64,000 nucleotides of DNA from an uncultured Desulfatitalea sp. (GCA_937868765.1 CALMNL010000011.1:203723-267722); one strand, 5' to 3'. Positions 9,255-18,878 are shown, numbered from the stretch's first letter. The notes: a model not told the origin generated them from the sequence alone. A program made the numbers and translations.

Positions 9255-9285
9255 CCTGAAAGGGGGTTTTTCTTCAAAACCCCCC
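9255..9285 (-). terminator. Terminator downstream of degP
   Basis: On the minus strand GGGGGTTTT (complement of 9276-9284) pairs with AAAACCCCC (complement of 9262-9270) around a 5-base loop and is followed by TTTC. It separates the protease gene from the secreted protein gene. Overlapping complementarity on the plus strand also allows a CCCCTGAAAGGGG hairpin. Confidence 0.65.
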
Positions 9286-9328
9286 TCGGGAAGTCGGTGC
9301 TGACTGGTATTATACTGCTTGATGCCGC

Positions 9329-10813
9329 TTAACGGGTTACCACCTGGGCGTACCCGACCTGGCCGGTCCGATGATCGATGGCCGTCAGGGTCACGTTTTG
9401 CTTCGCTGGCAGGGCCTTGACGATGTCGATAAAGCCCTCGACCCCATTGACCGGAATGTCGTTGATCGCAGTGATGATGTCGTTGACTTCGAAACCTGCC
9501 TGGGCCAGGGGACCTTTCTTCTGCAGGGATGCAATGGCGACACCGCTTTTCTCCTGCAGGCCATACTGCTGCACTTCCTTATCGGTGACCGCCCGTACGC
9601 TCGCTCCCAGGCGATTTTCCGCCGAACTGGCCATCTTCTTGACCGCTGCCTGGAGATCGCCGATTTTAACCGTCATCGTCTTGGATTTGCCATCGCGCAT
9701 GACGGTCAGCGTTGCCTCCTGACCGATGGCGGTATTGGCGACCTCGTTCTGCAGGCTCGCGGCATCGGTGATGGCATGCCCCTGGTAATCGATAATCACA
9801 TCATCCTTTTTCAGACCGGCCGCGTCAGCCGGGCTGCCTTTGACCACATCGGCCACCAGGGCGCCCTTATCGTTCTCCAGCTTCATTTTCCTGGCGAGCA
9901 GGGGCGTCATATCCTTGATGCTGACCCCCAGCCATCCCCGCTGGACTTTGCCGTTGGCAATCAATTGATCGGCGATATGCAGCGCCATGTTGCTCGGAAT
10001 GGCAAAGCCGATGCCCTCGAAGCCGCCCGATTCGGACACGATGGCGGCATTCACGCCGATCACCTCGCCTTTGAGGTTGAGCAATGGCCCGCCGCTGTTG
10101 CCCGGGTTGATGGCGGCATCGGTTTGCAGATAATCCTGGTAGCTCGTCGGATCCATTATACCCCGCCGATGCTTGGCGCTGATAATGCCCTGGGTGACCG
10201 TCTGGTCTAAACCGCGCGGGTGGCCGATGGCCACGACCCAGTCGCCGACTTCTATCTTATCGGAATCGCCGAAGGTCACATGCGGCAATTTCTCCTTGGC
10301 CTTGATACGGATAACGGCCAGATCCGTTCTGGGATCGGTCCCGACCACCGATGCTTCATATTGGTTGCCGTCGGTCAGCAGCACCTGGATGACATTGGCC
10401 CCGGCCACCACATGGTTGTTGGTCAGGATGTCGCCCTTGTCATCCATGAGCATGCCCGTCCCCAGCCCTTTGAGTTCCCGTTTGAATTTATGCGGTGTGT
10501 TCTTCGGTTGATTGAAGAAGAAGTGAAAGAACGGGTCGTTTTCAAAAGGCTGCAAGGGATCGTTGACCTCCTGGCTCTGGGTGACCTCGATGTGAACCAC
10601 GGCCGGAATGGTATCCTTGGCCACCTTGGCGATGGCCGTGCTCAGATTCAGGGCGGACGCATCATTGCCCGGGGCGGGTGTGACCGCGGCCGGTTCGTTT
10701 TGGACGCTCGCCGCCTGCCCGGGGGTTGCCTGGCACTGAGTCAGGCCCAAGCTGCCCACAAGGAACACAGCCACGAGAAAAGAACGGATAAATTTGACAT
10801 GGGTTGAATTCAT
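9329..10813 (-). CDS. degP: Do-family periplasmic serine protease with two PDZ domains
   Basis: 494-residue DegP/HtrA homologue, the usual length for a two-PDZ Do protease. It has an N-terminal signal peptide (about 1-28), a trypsin-like domain with catalytic H134 (TNNHVVAG), D164 (RTDLAVI) and S240 (NPGNSGGP), then PDZ1 (about 290-385) and PDZ2 (about 400-490). It degrades or refolds damaged envelope proteins. AGGAGG lies 4 bases before the ATG. The LTQC near residue 27 is not a good lipobox because Gln precedes Cys, so a soluble periplasmic enzyme is more likely. DegQ or MucD naming would be equally reasonable. Confidence 0.95.
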   Translation of the reverse strand: MNSTHVKFIRSFLVAVFLVGSLGLTQCQATPGQAASVQNEPAAVTPAPGNDASALNLSTAIAKVAKDTIPAVVHIEVTQSQEVNDPLQPFENDPFFHFFFNQPKNTPHKFKRELKGLGTGMLMDDKGDILTNNHVVAGANVIQVLLTDGNQYEASVVGTDPRTDLAVIRIKAKEKLPHVTFGDSDKIEVGDWVVAIGHPRGLDQTVTQGIISAKHRRGIMDPTSYQDYLQTDAAINPGNSGGPLLNLKGEVIGVNAAIVSESGGFEGIGFAIPSNMALHIADQLIANGKVQRGWLGVSIKDMTPLLARKMKLENDKGALVADVVKGSPADAAGLKKDDVIIDYQGHAITDAASLQNEVANTAIGQEATLTVMRDGKSKTMTVKIGDLQAAVKKMASSAENRLGASVRAVTDKEVQQYGLQEKSGVAIASLQKKGPLAQAGFEVNDIITAINDIPVNGVEGFIDIVKALPAKQNVTLTAIDHRTGQVGYAQVVTR

Positions 10814-11067
10814 TTGGCCTCCTATGAACCACTTAAAAATTTATGGTTCCCCTACTGGTGAATAGCGCTTTCATCTTCATGCTATCGCCTCGCGCTGACT
10901 TTGAGCCGATAGTAATGACTTCGTAGGAACGGCGGTATAAGCGCCTATCTGATTTCGATGTAGGAGGATTCAGGATGATGATGTCGGCGTACGTCCTACG
11001 AGGGATGCGGATCGCCTGGTCACGCCGTCAACCAAATCGGCGCAGAAATGGGAGGTTTCGGCAATGG

Positions 11068-12237
11068 CTACCACACATATTTGCCGACCAGCGCCTTGAT
11101 TCGATCCCCCACCCCGAGCGGGAAGGGCTGGGTGACTGTCTGGCTGGCGGTTTTGTCCGCCTCGAGTCGTTCGCGCAGCTTGCCAAGGAACGGATCGTCC
11201 GGCCGGCCGTGGACGAAGAGCACGATTTCACGGCTGGTCCGCATGCTCCGGGGGGTCAGGTTGGCCGAGCCGACGGCGGCGACGGTGCCATCCGCCAAGG
11301 CCACTTTGGCGTGGGACATGGAAGGGTAGAAATAGATCGATACGTTTCCCCCGGGGTTTACTGCCAGCAGCTTGTTGACGGTCACCCGGTTGGCGGGGCC
11401 GTGGGTATCGGGTTCGGCGGGCAGGACGATATCCACCCGCACCCCGCGACCGGCGGCGCGCTGCACGGCGGCGATGATGGCGTCATCTGAAAAATAGGCA
11501 TGTTCGATGATCAGCGTGTCGGCCGCATGATCGATCATTTCAATCAGCGCCCGATGGATCTCGGTGGCCTGCCGGTCATTGACTGCGATGACGAAGGGCG
11601 CTGCCGCGGGCCAGGCGTTGCCTTTGAAAATCTTCTCCTCGAAAGCCTGGGCCCATGGACCGCTTTCCAGGCAGACCATGTAATCATGCCACTGGGTGTG
11701 GTATTCATCGGCGATGTTCATGCCACCCATTATCACCATGCGGTGATCCACGATGAAGTATTTGCTGTGATCGGTATCACCGAAGGGATCCAGCTGAACG
11801 TCGATACCCGGAAAATGCTTCAAGCCCGCACTGGTGAAGACCGGACTCGGCTTCCCGGCCAGAAGATCGCCCAATTCGAAGACCGTGCCCACCATGTCCT
11901 TGCGCACCGTGACCGCCACCCCCCTTTGGGCCGCAGATTTCAGGCCGGAGACCATCCGGCGCCCGATGTCGTCATCCTTCCAGATAAAGGTCTGAACATG
12001 GATCGCCTGTTGGGCGGCATCGATGGCGGCCAGTGTCTTGGCGAATGCTTCCCGGCCGTCTACTAAAAGCGTCAACGAACCCAGGTCCTGCGCGGGCTTG
12101 GCAAAAAACGCCGGCGGCAGGACCATGGGCGGTTCCGGCCCCAATCCCAGGGGATTGAAGAAAAATTGCAGTGCGGCCGCCAGGGCCAGCGCTGTCAGGG
12201 CAGTCAAAATCAGCCAAAAACGTTTGTGCTTCTGCAT
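11068..12237 (-). CDS. Membrane-anchored phospholipase D / cardiolipin synthase-like protein
   Basis: 389 residues: an N-terminal TM anchor (about 8-26) and two PLD half-sites, H157-x-K159-x4-D164 followed by GGMN, and H309-x-K311-x4-D316 followed by GSANL. Both HKD motifs are complete, so phosphodiesterase or phosphatidyltransferase activity is expected on the outer face of the inner membrane, as in cardiolipin synthases. ATG 12237 has GAGG upstream. It is the last gene of an operon with two zinc-ribbon proteins, starting 25 bases after the preceding stop. Cardiolipin synthase and nuclease-type PLD cannot be separated without phylogeny. Confidence 0.88.
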   Translation of the reverse strand: MQKHKRFWLILTALTALALAAALQFFFNPLGLGPEPPMVLPPAFFAKPAQDLGSLTLLVDGREAFAKTLAAIDAAQQAIHVQTFIWKDDDIGRRMVSGLKSAAQRGVAVTVRKDMVGTVFELGDLLAGKPSPVFTSAGLKHFPGIDVQLDPFGDTDHSKYFIVDHRMVIMGGMNIADEYHTQWHDYMVCLESGPWAQAFEEKIFKGNAWPAAAPFVIAVNDRQATEIHRALIEMIDHAADTLIIEHAYFSDDAIIAAVQRAAGRGVRVDIVLPAEPDTHGPANRVTVNKLLAVNPGGNVSIYFYPSMSHAKVALADGTVAAVGSANLTPRSMRTSREIVLFVHGRPDDPFLGKLRERLEADKTASQTVTQPFPLGVGDRIKALVGKYVW

Positions 12238-12262
12238 GACATCGCCTCGGTGGGTGGATGGC

Positions 12263-13507
12263 TCACAGGTTCCTGGCATGGGAGAGCAGGCTCTTGCTGA
12301 CGGCCAGTTTCATGCCGCTGTGGATCAGTTCATGAGGGCCCTCCACAAAAGGCAGATAGACCAATATAGAGCGGCGCAGGACGACCCGCAGATTGCGGAC
12401 GATTGCTTCCATGCGCGGCCGCGGTTTCACACTGAAGGCCAGTATCAGCCCGAGGCTTTCCAGGGCCTCCTGGGCGGGCATGTTGACGCCGTAGGCTGGG
12501 CCCGGGGGCTGACCGGTGGCGATTTCCTCCCGCGGCTGGGAAGCGGTGACTTGGGTCGCAATGGCGAGGAAGCGTTGGGGCTGGGCCTTGAAAGCCGGCG
12601 TCCAGAAGTGAAAAGGCAGGTTTTCCCACTCCGGCTGAACCACCCGGGGCAGATTGGCCACCCGCACAAGGTCGGCGTAGCTGTTGAGGATCAAGCCGTC
12701 GACGTCGGCTTCGATACGCCAAAAAGGCAGAAACACGACCCCGGGGCGGGGGTTGGGCTGATGCAGGACGTCGAGCTGCTTGAACTGGCGTCCTTCGGCC
12801 ATCCAGGTCGTGGCGCAATTCGGGCATGAGAGGGCCAGAGCATCTTTTTCGCCATCAAGGTCCCAGCCGCATTGGGGGCAGAGGGTGGGAAGAAATGTGA
12901 CCGGCCAATCGGGCGCCTGGGCCCGTTGCAACAGCGGTTCGATCTGTTCGGCTGTTCCGCTGGCCGTGGGTTCATTCAAAATGGCGTCCATCAGCCGGGA
13001 CTCCAGGTAGAAGGGGGCGTAGAGCAGGCTGTACGTTTCGCCGATTTGGGCCGAGAGCAGAATCGGTTTGGGCAGCTTGGCGCTGAAATTGGTGTTGAGG
13101 TGCGCCAGCATGTCGGCTTTCGCAGTGTGTGGTTCTAAAAATAGGCCTTCGCAGGCCCCGCTGGCGAAGTGCAGTTTTTGGGTCTGGCTGCGAAATCCCA
13201 GCGAAAACGGGAAATGGTGCGAGACGATGGCCTGCTGGCTGACGTCTGCGAATTTGTTGGCGATCTGGCCGGGAACGCAGCAAAACAGCATCCCCTTGAA
13301 GCGCCAGTAGGGGAAGTAAAGCAGTTCTTTCCCGGCCGGCGCCTTGTGAGGCAGCAGGTAGCGGAAGAAGTCGGGAACGCACAAATAGGAGCCCGCCCGG
13401 CAAAAAGTGCATCGGAAAAGCCGGTCGGTCTCTTCCAGTTCGGCCGGCCCGCCGCAGCGGGGGCACTGATGTTCGATGACAAAGGAGGTCAATATCGTTC
13501 CCCGCAT
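12263..13507 (-). CDS. Zinc-ribbon protein of unknown function
   Basis: 414 residues, no TM helix. Two four-cysteine zinc ribbons are visible: CPRCGG..CTFC near the N-terminus and CPQCGW..CPNC near residue 215-245, each followed by a large domain rich in YFPYWRFKG or FLPFWRIEA, suggesting an internally duplicated ribbon-plus-beta unit. I do not recognise a characterised family beyond similarity in plan to the B. subtilis YdjG-type partners of stomatin-like proteins. ATG 13507 overlaps the preceding gene by 19 bases; TTG 13492, which overlaps the preceding stop as TTGA and has GGGGA upstream, is an alternative start. Confidence 0.78.
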   Translation of the reverse strand: MRGTILTSFVIEHQCPRCGGPAELEETDRLFRCTFCRAGSYLCVPDFFRYLLPHKAPAGKELLYFPYWRFKGMLFCCVPGQIANKFADVSQQAIVSHHFPFSLGFRSQTQKLHFASGACEGLFLEPHTAKADMLAHLNTNFSAKLPKPILLSAQIGETYSLLYAPFYLESRLMDAILNEPTASGTAEQIEPLLQRAQAPDWPVTFLPTLCPQCGWDLDGEKDALALSCPNCATTWMAEGRQFKQLDVLHQPNPRPGVVFLPFWRIEADVDGLILNSYADLVRVANLPRVVQPEWENLPFHFWTPAFKAQPQRFLAIATQVTASQPREEIATGQPPGPAYGVNMPAQEALESLGLILAFSVKPRPRMEAIVRNLRVVLRRSILVYLPFVEGPHELIHSGMKLAVSKSLLSHARNL

Positions 13508-14628
13508 TGGGCGCAAAACTTCGCATCACCCAGATTTTCCGCGCCGCAGCGAGCGCATTTTTTCGGCTGGGGCTTTTGCGCCACCGGATGGCCGCAACGC
13601 GAGCAGAATTTGGCGCCGGCGGTGAGGTTTTTGCCGCATTGGATGCATTGGGTGATGACCAGCTGTTGATGCCCGCAGCTGGGGCAGAATTTGGCCTCCA
13701 GGGGAATGGGCTGCTGGCATTCGTGGCAGCGGGTGTCGGCGGCCGGAGAAGGGGTGCCGGCCCCGGCCTGGCCCTGGGCCAGGGGGTGGGCGAAATACTG
13801 GGCCAGCATGGCTGGCATCATGAGTCCCAATCCGGCACCCATGCCTTCGCCGCCGGCTTCGCCCTCGGCGGCTTTCTCCATGGCCATGGCCGCTTTCATC
13901 TGCATCAATTTGTTCATGTCCTTGAATACGCCCATGCGGCTGCGGTCATCGATGGCCTGTTGCACCTCGGGCGGCGGCGTTACCGAGTTGATATACAGCT
14001 GGGCGAGCCCGAGACCGAAATGGGAGAAATCCTCGTGCAGTCGCTTGGCCAGCCCCTGGGAAAGCTCGTCATATTTGGCCGGCAGAATGAGAATCGAGTC
14101 GATGATTTCACCCATGAAGTCGTTGAAACGCGATACGATGACGCGATTCAGGTACTCTTCGATGGCTTCGGTGGTGAAGATGCCCTGGGTGCCCACCATG
14201 CGGTTGATGAAGAGCACGGGCTGCACCACTTGGATGTTGAAGACGCCGAATGCGCGCAGCCGGATCAATCCCAGTTCGCTGTCCTTATAGGCCACCGGAT
14301 CCCGGGTGCCCCACTTGAGATTGGCGAAGGTCTTCATGTTGACGAAGTACACCTCGGCGCGCAACGGACTGCTCATGCCCCAGGGAATGCTGGCGATTTT
14401 GGTCAGAATAGGGATGTTGGCCGTGGTCAGCGTATGGCGACCGGGGCCGAAGGCTTCCACGGCCTTGCCTTTGTAAAAGAAAACACCCACCTGGCTTTCG
14501 CGGACGGTAAGCTGGGCGCCCCATTTGATTTCACCGGACCCGGTTTCGGGCAAACGATGCACCAGTTCGCGGCCCGATTCATCGAACCACTCTAAATTTT
14601 CCAGAAATACCAGGTTGTTGCTTCCCAT
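13489..14628 (-). CDS. SPFH (stomatin/prohibitin-like) protein with C-terminal zinc ribbons
   Basis: 379 residues of the YdjI/'virion core protein' type (COG4260 style). An SPFH domain occupies about 25-245 (GAQLTVRESQVGVFFYKGK, GRHTLTTANIPIL). A low-complexity Met/Ala/Gly linker follows, then three CxxC pairs-of-pairs forming zinc ribbons (CHECQQ..CPSCG, CIQCGK..CSRCG, CARCGA..CAQCG). Family members associate with membranes and with PspA-type stress proteins. ATG 14628 has AAAGGAG 8 bases upstream. It is the first gene of a three-gene operon with a second zinc-ribbon protein and a phospholipase D, which suggests a membrane-quality or lipid-domain function. Confidence 0.88.
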   Translation of the reverse strand: MGSNNLVFLENLEWFDESGRELVHRLPETGSGEIKWGAQLTVRESQVGVFFYKGKAVEAFGPGRHTLTTANIPILTKIASIPWGMSSPLRAEVYFVNMKTFANLKWGTRDPVAYKDSELGLIRLRAFGVFNIQVVQPVLFINRMVGTQGIFTTEAIEEYLNRVIVSRFNDFMGEIIDSILILPAKYDELSQGLAKRLHEDFSHFGLGLAQLYINSVTPPPEVQQAIDDRSRMGVFKDMNKLMQMKAAMAMEKAAEGEAGGEGMGAGLGLMMPAMLAQYFAHPLAQGQAGAGTPSPAADTRCHECQQPIPLEAKFCPSCGHQQLVITQCIQCGKNLTAGAKFCSRCGHPVAQKPQPKKCARCGAENLGDAKFCAQCGERY

Positions 14629-15278
14629 GAGGGTTCTCCTTTCGGATGTTGTGCCGAGCGGCTTTTTATGCGCCGGCCATGGCGATTGTATCGGCATGAA
14701 GCGATCACTTCATAATCTAAAAAACGGGAGGGGATCAACAAACAAGGCCAATGCTTCCGCAACGCGTCATCGACACCCCTGGCTTTTATAAAAAATCGTG
14801 TAAATTCGAAGAGACGCTAAAAAGACATGGCAATTCAATGCGAAGCGTCGGATGCCCGTCCGTGACACCGCAACGCAACCGTCGGCCGTCCGGAATTAAC
14901 AATTTACTAAAGTGAACTATACCATATGCCGATACATTGTATATATAATAAACAACACGACTATATGTAATCCAAATATTAAAAAAGCATAATGAAACCA
15001 CAGGAAACCCGGAACAGCGCATGCAAAGGCTCTTTATCCGCAACACAGCCTCCACTAAAGGGATATTCATCTTGATTATTCTTCAGGCTTTTTCCCTGAC
15101 GCTGTCGAGCGGTCTTCTCTTCGCGCATAACATCTGTCGTTCCCTGGGTGAAATTCTGGTTTGTTCCAAAAACATGGCCGATTTCAGGAAGCGGTTTTCA
15201 GTGCGGCGCACATTTGTTGCCGCATGGGCATGCCATAGCATAAGCTAACGGCATAATTAATTGTTAATGGAGGAAAGC
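14629..15278. other. 650-base divergent intergenic region
   Basis: No supported gene. The stretch 14900-15000 is much richer in A+T than its surroundings (poly-A/T tracts, TATATATAATA near 14940) and lies between the SPFH operon (minus) and a secreted protein gene (plus). It is the likely site of promoters for both. A 75-codon frame at 15021-15248 has no ribosome site and unconvincing composition. Confidence 0.5.
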
Positions 15279-15653
15279 ATGAGCAAGGCAATTAATCTGG
15301 CGGTGATGGTCGTATTGGCAGTGGGGCTGGTCATGGGTGCATCGTTGGCGCAAGCGGCCGATAAGGTCGTTGATATCTCCGGCACATGGGATCTGGAGGT
15401 CGAGACCCCCAGCGGCACCGGCAACCCGGTCCTCGAGATCAAACAAGAAGGCAACCAACTGACCGGAACCTACTCCGGCGCTTTCGGCCAGGCACCCCTG
15501 AAGGGCAAGATCAAGGGCGAGAAGTTCGAAGTAAAATTCAACTCGGGCGGCCTCGACATGATCTATAAAGGCAAATCCGACGGCACAACCATGAAGGGCA
15601 GCGTGGACCTGGGCCAGTACGGCATGGGCAGCTTCGCCGGCAACAAGAAGTAA
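15279..15653 (+). CDS. Small secreted protein, unknown function
   Basis: 124 residues: a signal peptide with cleavage near AQAAD (about residue 26) and a mature region of about 98 residues with repeated beta strands (ISGTWDLEVETPSGTGNP, LEIKQEGNQLTGTYSGAFG). The alternating pattern and the GTWD...GTYSG motif resemble small lipocalin-like domains that bind hydrophobic ligands, but that is a resemblance only. TGGAGGAAAGC places a ribosome site 6 bases before ATG 15279. It is monocistronic, with a hairpin terminator downstream. Confidence 0.78.
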   Translation: MSKAINLAVMVVLAVGLVMGASLAQAADKVVDISGTWDLEVETPSGTGNPVLEIKQEGNQLTGTYSGAFGQAPLKGKIKGEKFEVKFNSGGLDMIYKGKSDGTTMKGSVDLGQYGMGSFAGNKK

Positions 15654-15679
15654 CCCTGTTCGGTTCGCCGATATCAATG

Positions 15680-15733
15680 GGCCGGCGCTGACCGCGATTT
15701 CGTCGCGGCGCAGCCCGGCCTATTTCATTTCGA
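15680..15733 (+). terminator. Hairpin terminator after the small secreted gene
   Basis: A long interrupted stem: GGCCGG, GCTG and CCGCGA pair with TCGCGG, CAGC and CCGGCC around a TTTCG loop. It is followed by a T-rich TATTTCATTTCG stretch. Confidence 0.65.
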
Positions 15734-15845
15734 TTCATTGGGGTTCTCTCCCGATTTTCTTTGCGGACCTTTCCCCCACATGATATCTGTCGCTACTGTT
15801 ATTAAAAGACTTTTCATTCATGGCGCCGAACGAAGGACCAAAAAA

Positions 15846-17000
15846 ATGCCTATGTCCCGACCTGCCTTCAAATGGGCAATTGCTGCGGCGGCAGTAGTCG
15901 TCCTGGTGTTGCTGATTTGGCGCGGCACCCGTCCCGCTCCGGTGGGGGTAACCCTCCAGGAGGTCCACCGCGGCACGGTGGAACGCACCGTGGCCAACAC
16001 ACGGGCCGGCACGGTCAAGGCCTGCCGGCGTGCCAAGCTGTCCCCCAGTGTGGGCGGCCAGATCGCTGTATTGCCTATTCACAAGGGGGATCAGGTCAAG
16101 ACCGGACAATTGCTGCTCGAGCTGTGGAACGACGACCTGAAGGCCCAGGCGTTGCTGGCAGAACGGGAGGTGACCGCGGCCCGCAGCCGTTCCGATGCCG
16201 CCTGCCTCAAGGCCGAGGTGGCCCAGCGCAGTGCGGACCGTCTGGTCAGGCTGCGCCAGAAAGATGTCGTTACAGAGGACCGCACCGAGAATGCCGTGGC
16301 CGAAGCTGCCGCCATGGGCGCAGAGTGCCAGGCCCGGCGCACCGAAGTCCGGGTGCTGGAGGCCAAGGTGGCCGTGGCCCAGGCCAGCCTGGCGCGTACC
16401 CGGTTGACGGCTCCCTTCGATGGTGTGATCGCCGAAATCAACGGAGAGTTATTCGAATTCGTCACCCCCTCGCCCATCGGCATTCCTACCCCGCCTTCTG
16501 TGGACATCATCGATAATTCCTGTTTCTACGTGGCAGCCCCCATCGACGAGGTCGATGCGGCCGGCATCCGGGTGGATATGCCCGCCCGCATTACCATGGA
16601 TGCCTTCAAGGATCGCCATTTCCAGGGCCGCATCCGCCGCATCGCCGATTATGTACTCGACATCGAAAAGCAGGCGCGTACCGTGGAAGTGGAGGTGGCT
16701 TTCGGCAACGATGCGGACCGCAAGTTCCTGCTGGCCGGGTACAGCGCGGATATCGAGGTGATTCTCGCGGTGCGCAACGACGTGGTGCGTGTGCCCACCG
16801 AGGCCCTCACCGAAGGCCAAACCGCCTACGTCTTCAAAGATGGCCGCCTGACGGCGAGAACCGTCAAAGCCGGTCTATCCAACTGGCAGTGGACCGAAGT
16901 CATCGAGGGGCTCGCACCCGGGGAGTTGGTGGTGCTCAATGTGGATGCCCCGGGACTGAGGGATGGCGTATCCGCTGTGCGTCGGGAGGCGACGCCGTGA
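15846..17000 (+). CDS. Membrane-fusion (HlyD/MacA-like) periplasmic adaptor
   Basis: 384 residues. An N-terminal TM anchor (about 8-24) is followed by a biotinyl-lipoyl-like half-motif (LSPSVGGQIAVLPIHKGDQV), an alpha-helical hairpin (about 95-180), the second lipoyl half (TAPFDGVIAEINGE), a beta-barrel domain and a membrane-proximal domain. Such adaptors connect an inner-membrane ABC exporter to the outer membrane. ATG 15846 is chosen because GAAGGA lies upstream and the TM segment then starts at residue 8. It overlaps the ATPase gene by 4 bases (GTGA) and heads an operon of adaptor, ATPase and two permeases. Confidence 0.92.
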   Translation: MPMSRPAFKWAIAAAAVVVLVLLIWRGTRPAPVGVTLQEVHRGTVERTVANTRAGTVKACRRAKLSPSVGGQIAVLPIHKGDQVKTGQLLLELWNDDLKAQALLAEREVTAARSRSDAACLKAEVAQRSADRLVRLRQKDVVTEDRTENAVAEAAAMGAECQARRTEVRVLEAKVAVAQASLARTRLTAPFDGVIAEINGELFEFVTPSPIGIPTPPSVDIIDNSCFYVAAPIDEVDAAGIRVDMPARITMDAFKDRHFQGRIRRIADYVLDIEKQARTVEVEVAFGNDADRKFLLAGYSADIEVILAVRNDVVRVPTEALTEGQTAYVFKDGRLTARTVKAGLSNWQWTEVIEGLAPGELVVLNVDAPGLRDGVSAVRREATP

Positions 17001-17683
17001 TTCGGCTGGAGAGCATCGAACGGATTTTCCAAGTGGGCGACGAACGGGTCTTTGCATTGCGCCAGGTGGATCTGGCCGTGCGGTCCGGCGAGTATCTTTC
17101 CATCATGGGCCCTTCGGGATCGGGCAAATCCACCATGCTCAACATCCTGGGGCTCCTCGATCGGCCCGACAAAGGCGTTTATCAACTGGACGGGCGGGAT
17201 GCCACCCATCTCACCGACCGCCAGCAGGCCGAAATGCGGCGCCACAAAATCGGTTTCATCTTTCAATTCTTCCACCTGATTCCGCGCCTGACCGCCGCCG
17301 AGAATGTCGAACTGCCGCTGACCCTGGCCGGGGTAGACCCCGTTGCGCGCAAGGAATGCGTGGCCGCGGCGCTGGCGCGGTTGGGGTTGGCCGAGCGCGC
17401 CAAACACCGGCCCGATCAGCTCTCCGGTGGCCAGCGCCAGCGGGTGGCCATCGCCCGGGCCACCATCATGCGGCCGGCCCTGGTGCTCGCCGACGAACCC
17501 ACCGGCAACCTGGACCGCGCATCGGGCACCGAAGTGATTCATACCATTGAATCCCTCAACGCCGAGGGGATGACGGTGGTGATGGTGACCCACGACCCGG
17601 AACTGGGCCGGCGTGCCCGTCGGCAGGTCCGTATGCTGGACGGTCGCATCGTGTCCGACAGCGGAGCCGGACATGAAGGCTGA
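16997..17683 (+). CDS. ABC transporter ATPase (MacB/LolD type)
   Basis: 228 residues: Walker [11 protein letters not shown]-loop in [12 protein letters not shown], signature LSGGQRQR, Walker [13 protein letters not shown] and H-loop VTHD are all intact. It is of the MacB/LolD/FtsE clade that drives FtsX-fold permeases by mechanotransmission rather than substrate translocation. The start is GTG 16997, overlapping the adaptor stop as GTGA, with GGGAGG 7 bases upstream; no ATG is suitable. It overlaps the first permease gene by 11 bases. Confidence 0.94.
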   Translation: MIRLESIERIFQVGDERVFALRQVDLAVRSGEYLSIMGPSGSGKSTMLNILGLLDRPDKGVYQLDGRDATHLTDRQQAEMRRHKIGFIFQFFHLIPRLTAAENVELPLTLAGVDPVARKECVAAALARLGLAERAKHRPDQLSGGQRQRVAIARATIMRPALVLADEPTGNLDRASGTEVIHTIESLNAEGMTVVMVTHDPELGRRARRQVRMLDGRIVSDSGAGHEG

Positions 17684-18878
17684 GGATGTGATCCGCTTTT
17701 GCGGTCGGTCGCTGGCGGGCTATCCCCTGCGAACGGGTTTGATGCTGCTGGCCATGGCCATCGGTGTGGCCGCCGTGGTGCTGCTCACATCCCTGGGCGA
17801 AGGTGCCCGACGGTATGTCGCCGGCAAGTTCACTTCCCTCGGGACTCACCTGTTGATCGTGCTGCCCGGCCGCTCGGAGACCGTCGGCGGGCCCCCACCG
17901 CTGCTCGGTCAGACGCCCCGGGATCTGACCGTGGACGATGCCCTGGCCCTGACCCGCAGCAGCGCCGTGCGCCGCGTGGCACCGCTCATGCTCGGCTCGG
18001 CCCCCGTTTCCCTCGAGAGCCGCAGTCGTGAAGCGATCATCATGGGCACCACCGCCGATATGTTTGAGGTGCGCAACCTGGAAATGGCCCAGGGCCGTTT
18101 TCTACCCCCGGGGGAAGTGGGCCGGGCCGAGGCGGTGTGCGTGCTTGGGCAGAAATTGAGAAACGAGCTGTTCGGCAACGGTTCGCCGCTGGGAGCTTTC
18201 GTGCGCATCGGCCAGCGCCGCTTCCGGGTGATCGGCGTGCTGACCAAGAAGGGCGAATCCCTCGGGACCGATCTGGGGGAGGTGGCCCTCATTCCGGTGG
18301 CTTCGGCCTCGGCACTGTTCAACCGGGCGTCGCTTTTCCGGATCCTGGTCCAGGCCCAAAGCCGGGAAGCCATTCCCCGGGCCAAGAAGGCCATCTTGCA
18401 GATCATCCAGGAGCGTCACGAGGGTGAGGAGGACGTGACCGTCATTACCCAGGATGCGCTGCTGGCCACCTTTGACCGCATCTTCAAAGCCCTGACACTG
18501 GCCGTAGGCGGTATTGCGGCCATCAGCCTGGCCGTGGCCGGCATCCTGATCATGAACGTGATGCTCATCGCCGTTTCCCAACGCACCGGAGAGATCGGCC
18601 TGCTCATGGCCATCGGCGCACCGGGCAAGCAGATCCAGCGGCTGTTCCTGTCGGAAGCGGCCATGCTCTCTCTGGTGGGGGCCGCCGTCGGCCTGCTCCT
18701 GGCGCTGGCCGGCCATTGGGTGCTGGCCCGGCTTTTCCCGGAATTTCCCCTGAGCGTACCGATCTGGTCCCCGATTACCGCCGTCGGGGTGGCCCTGGCC
18801 ACCGGTCTGATCTTCGGCGTGCTGCCGGCGCGGCGGGCCAGCCGTCTGGATCCGGTGGTGGCCCTGTCCCGGAGGTGA
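17673..18878 (+). CDS. FtsX/MacB-type ABC permease, first copy
   Basis: 401 residues with the MacB plan: TM1 near residues 20-43 (GLMLLAMAIGVAAVVLLTS), a large periplasmic domain (about 45-270), then three TM helices in the C-terminal FtsX domain with the transmission-like ERTGEIGLLMAIGA-style segment (here SQRTGEIGLLMAIGAPGKQ). ATG 17673 lies inside the end of the ATPase gene. It is paired with a second, related permease 55 bases downstream, so the exporter is probably a heterodimer. Export of lipid, lipoprotein or peptide substrates is possible; the substrate is not evident. Confidence 0.9.
   Translation: MKAEDVIRFCGRSLAGYPLRTGLMLLAMAIGVAAVVLLTSLGEGARRYVAGKFTSLGTHLLIVLPGRSETVGGPPPLLGQTPRDLTVDDALALTRSSAVRRVAPLMLGSAPVSLESRSREAIIMGTTADMFEVRNLEMAQGRFLPPGEVGRAEAVCVLGQKLRNELFGNGSPLGAFVRIGQRRFRVIGVLTKKGESLGTDLGEVALIPVASASALFNRASLFRILVQAQSREAIPRAKKAILQIIQERHEGEEDVTVITQDALLATFDRIFKALTLAVGGIAAISLAVAGILIMNVMLIAVSQRTGEIGLLMAIGAPGKQIQRLFLSEAAMLSLVGAAVGLLLALAGHWVLARLFPEFPLSVPIWSPITAVGVALATGLIFGVLPARRASRLDPVVALSRR

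Noticed and set aside
9329..10813. Lipoprotein anchoring of the Do protease through LTQC
   Set aside because: Gln at the position before Cys does not fit the lipobox; a soluble periplasmic protease is the usual form.
15021..15248. 75-codon frame with a hydrophobic segment in the divergent gap
   Set aside because: No ribosome site, unusual composition, and it lies in what looks like the promoter region of the downstream gene.
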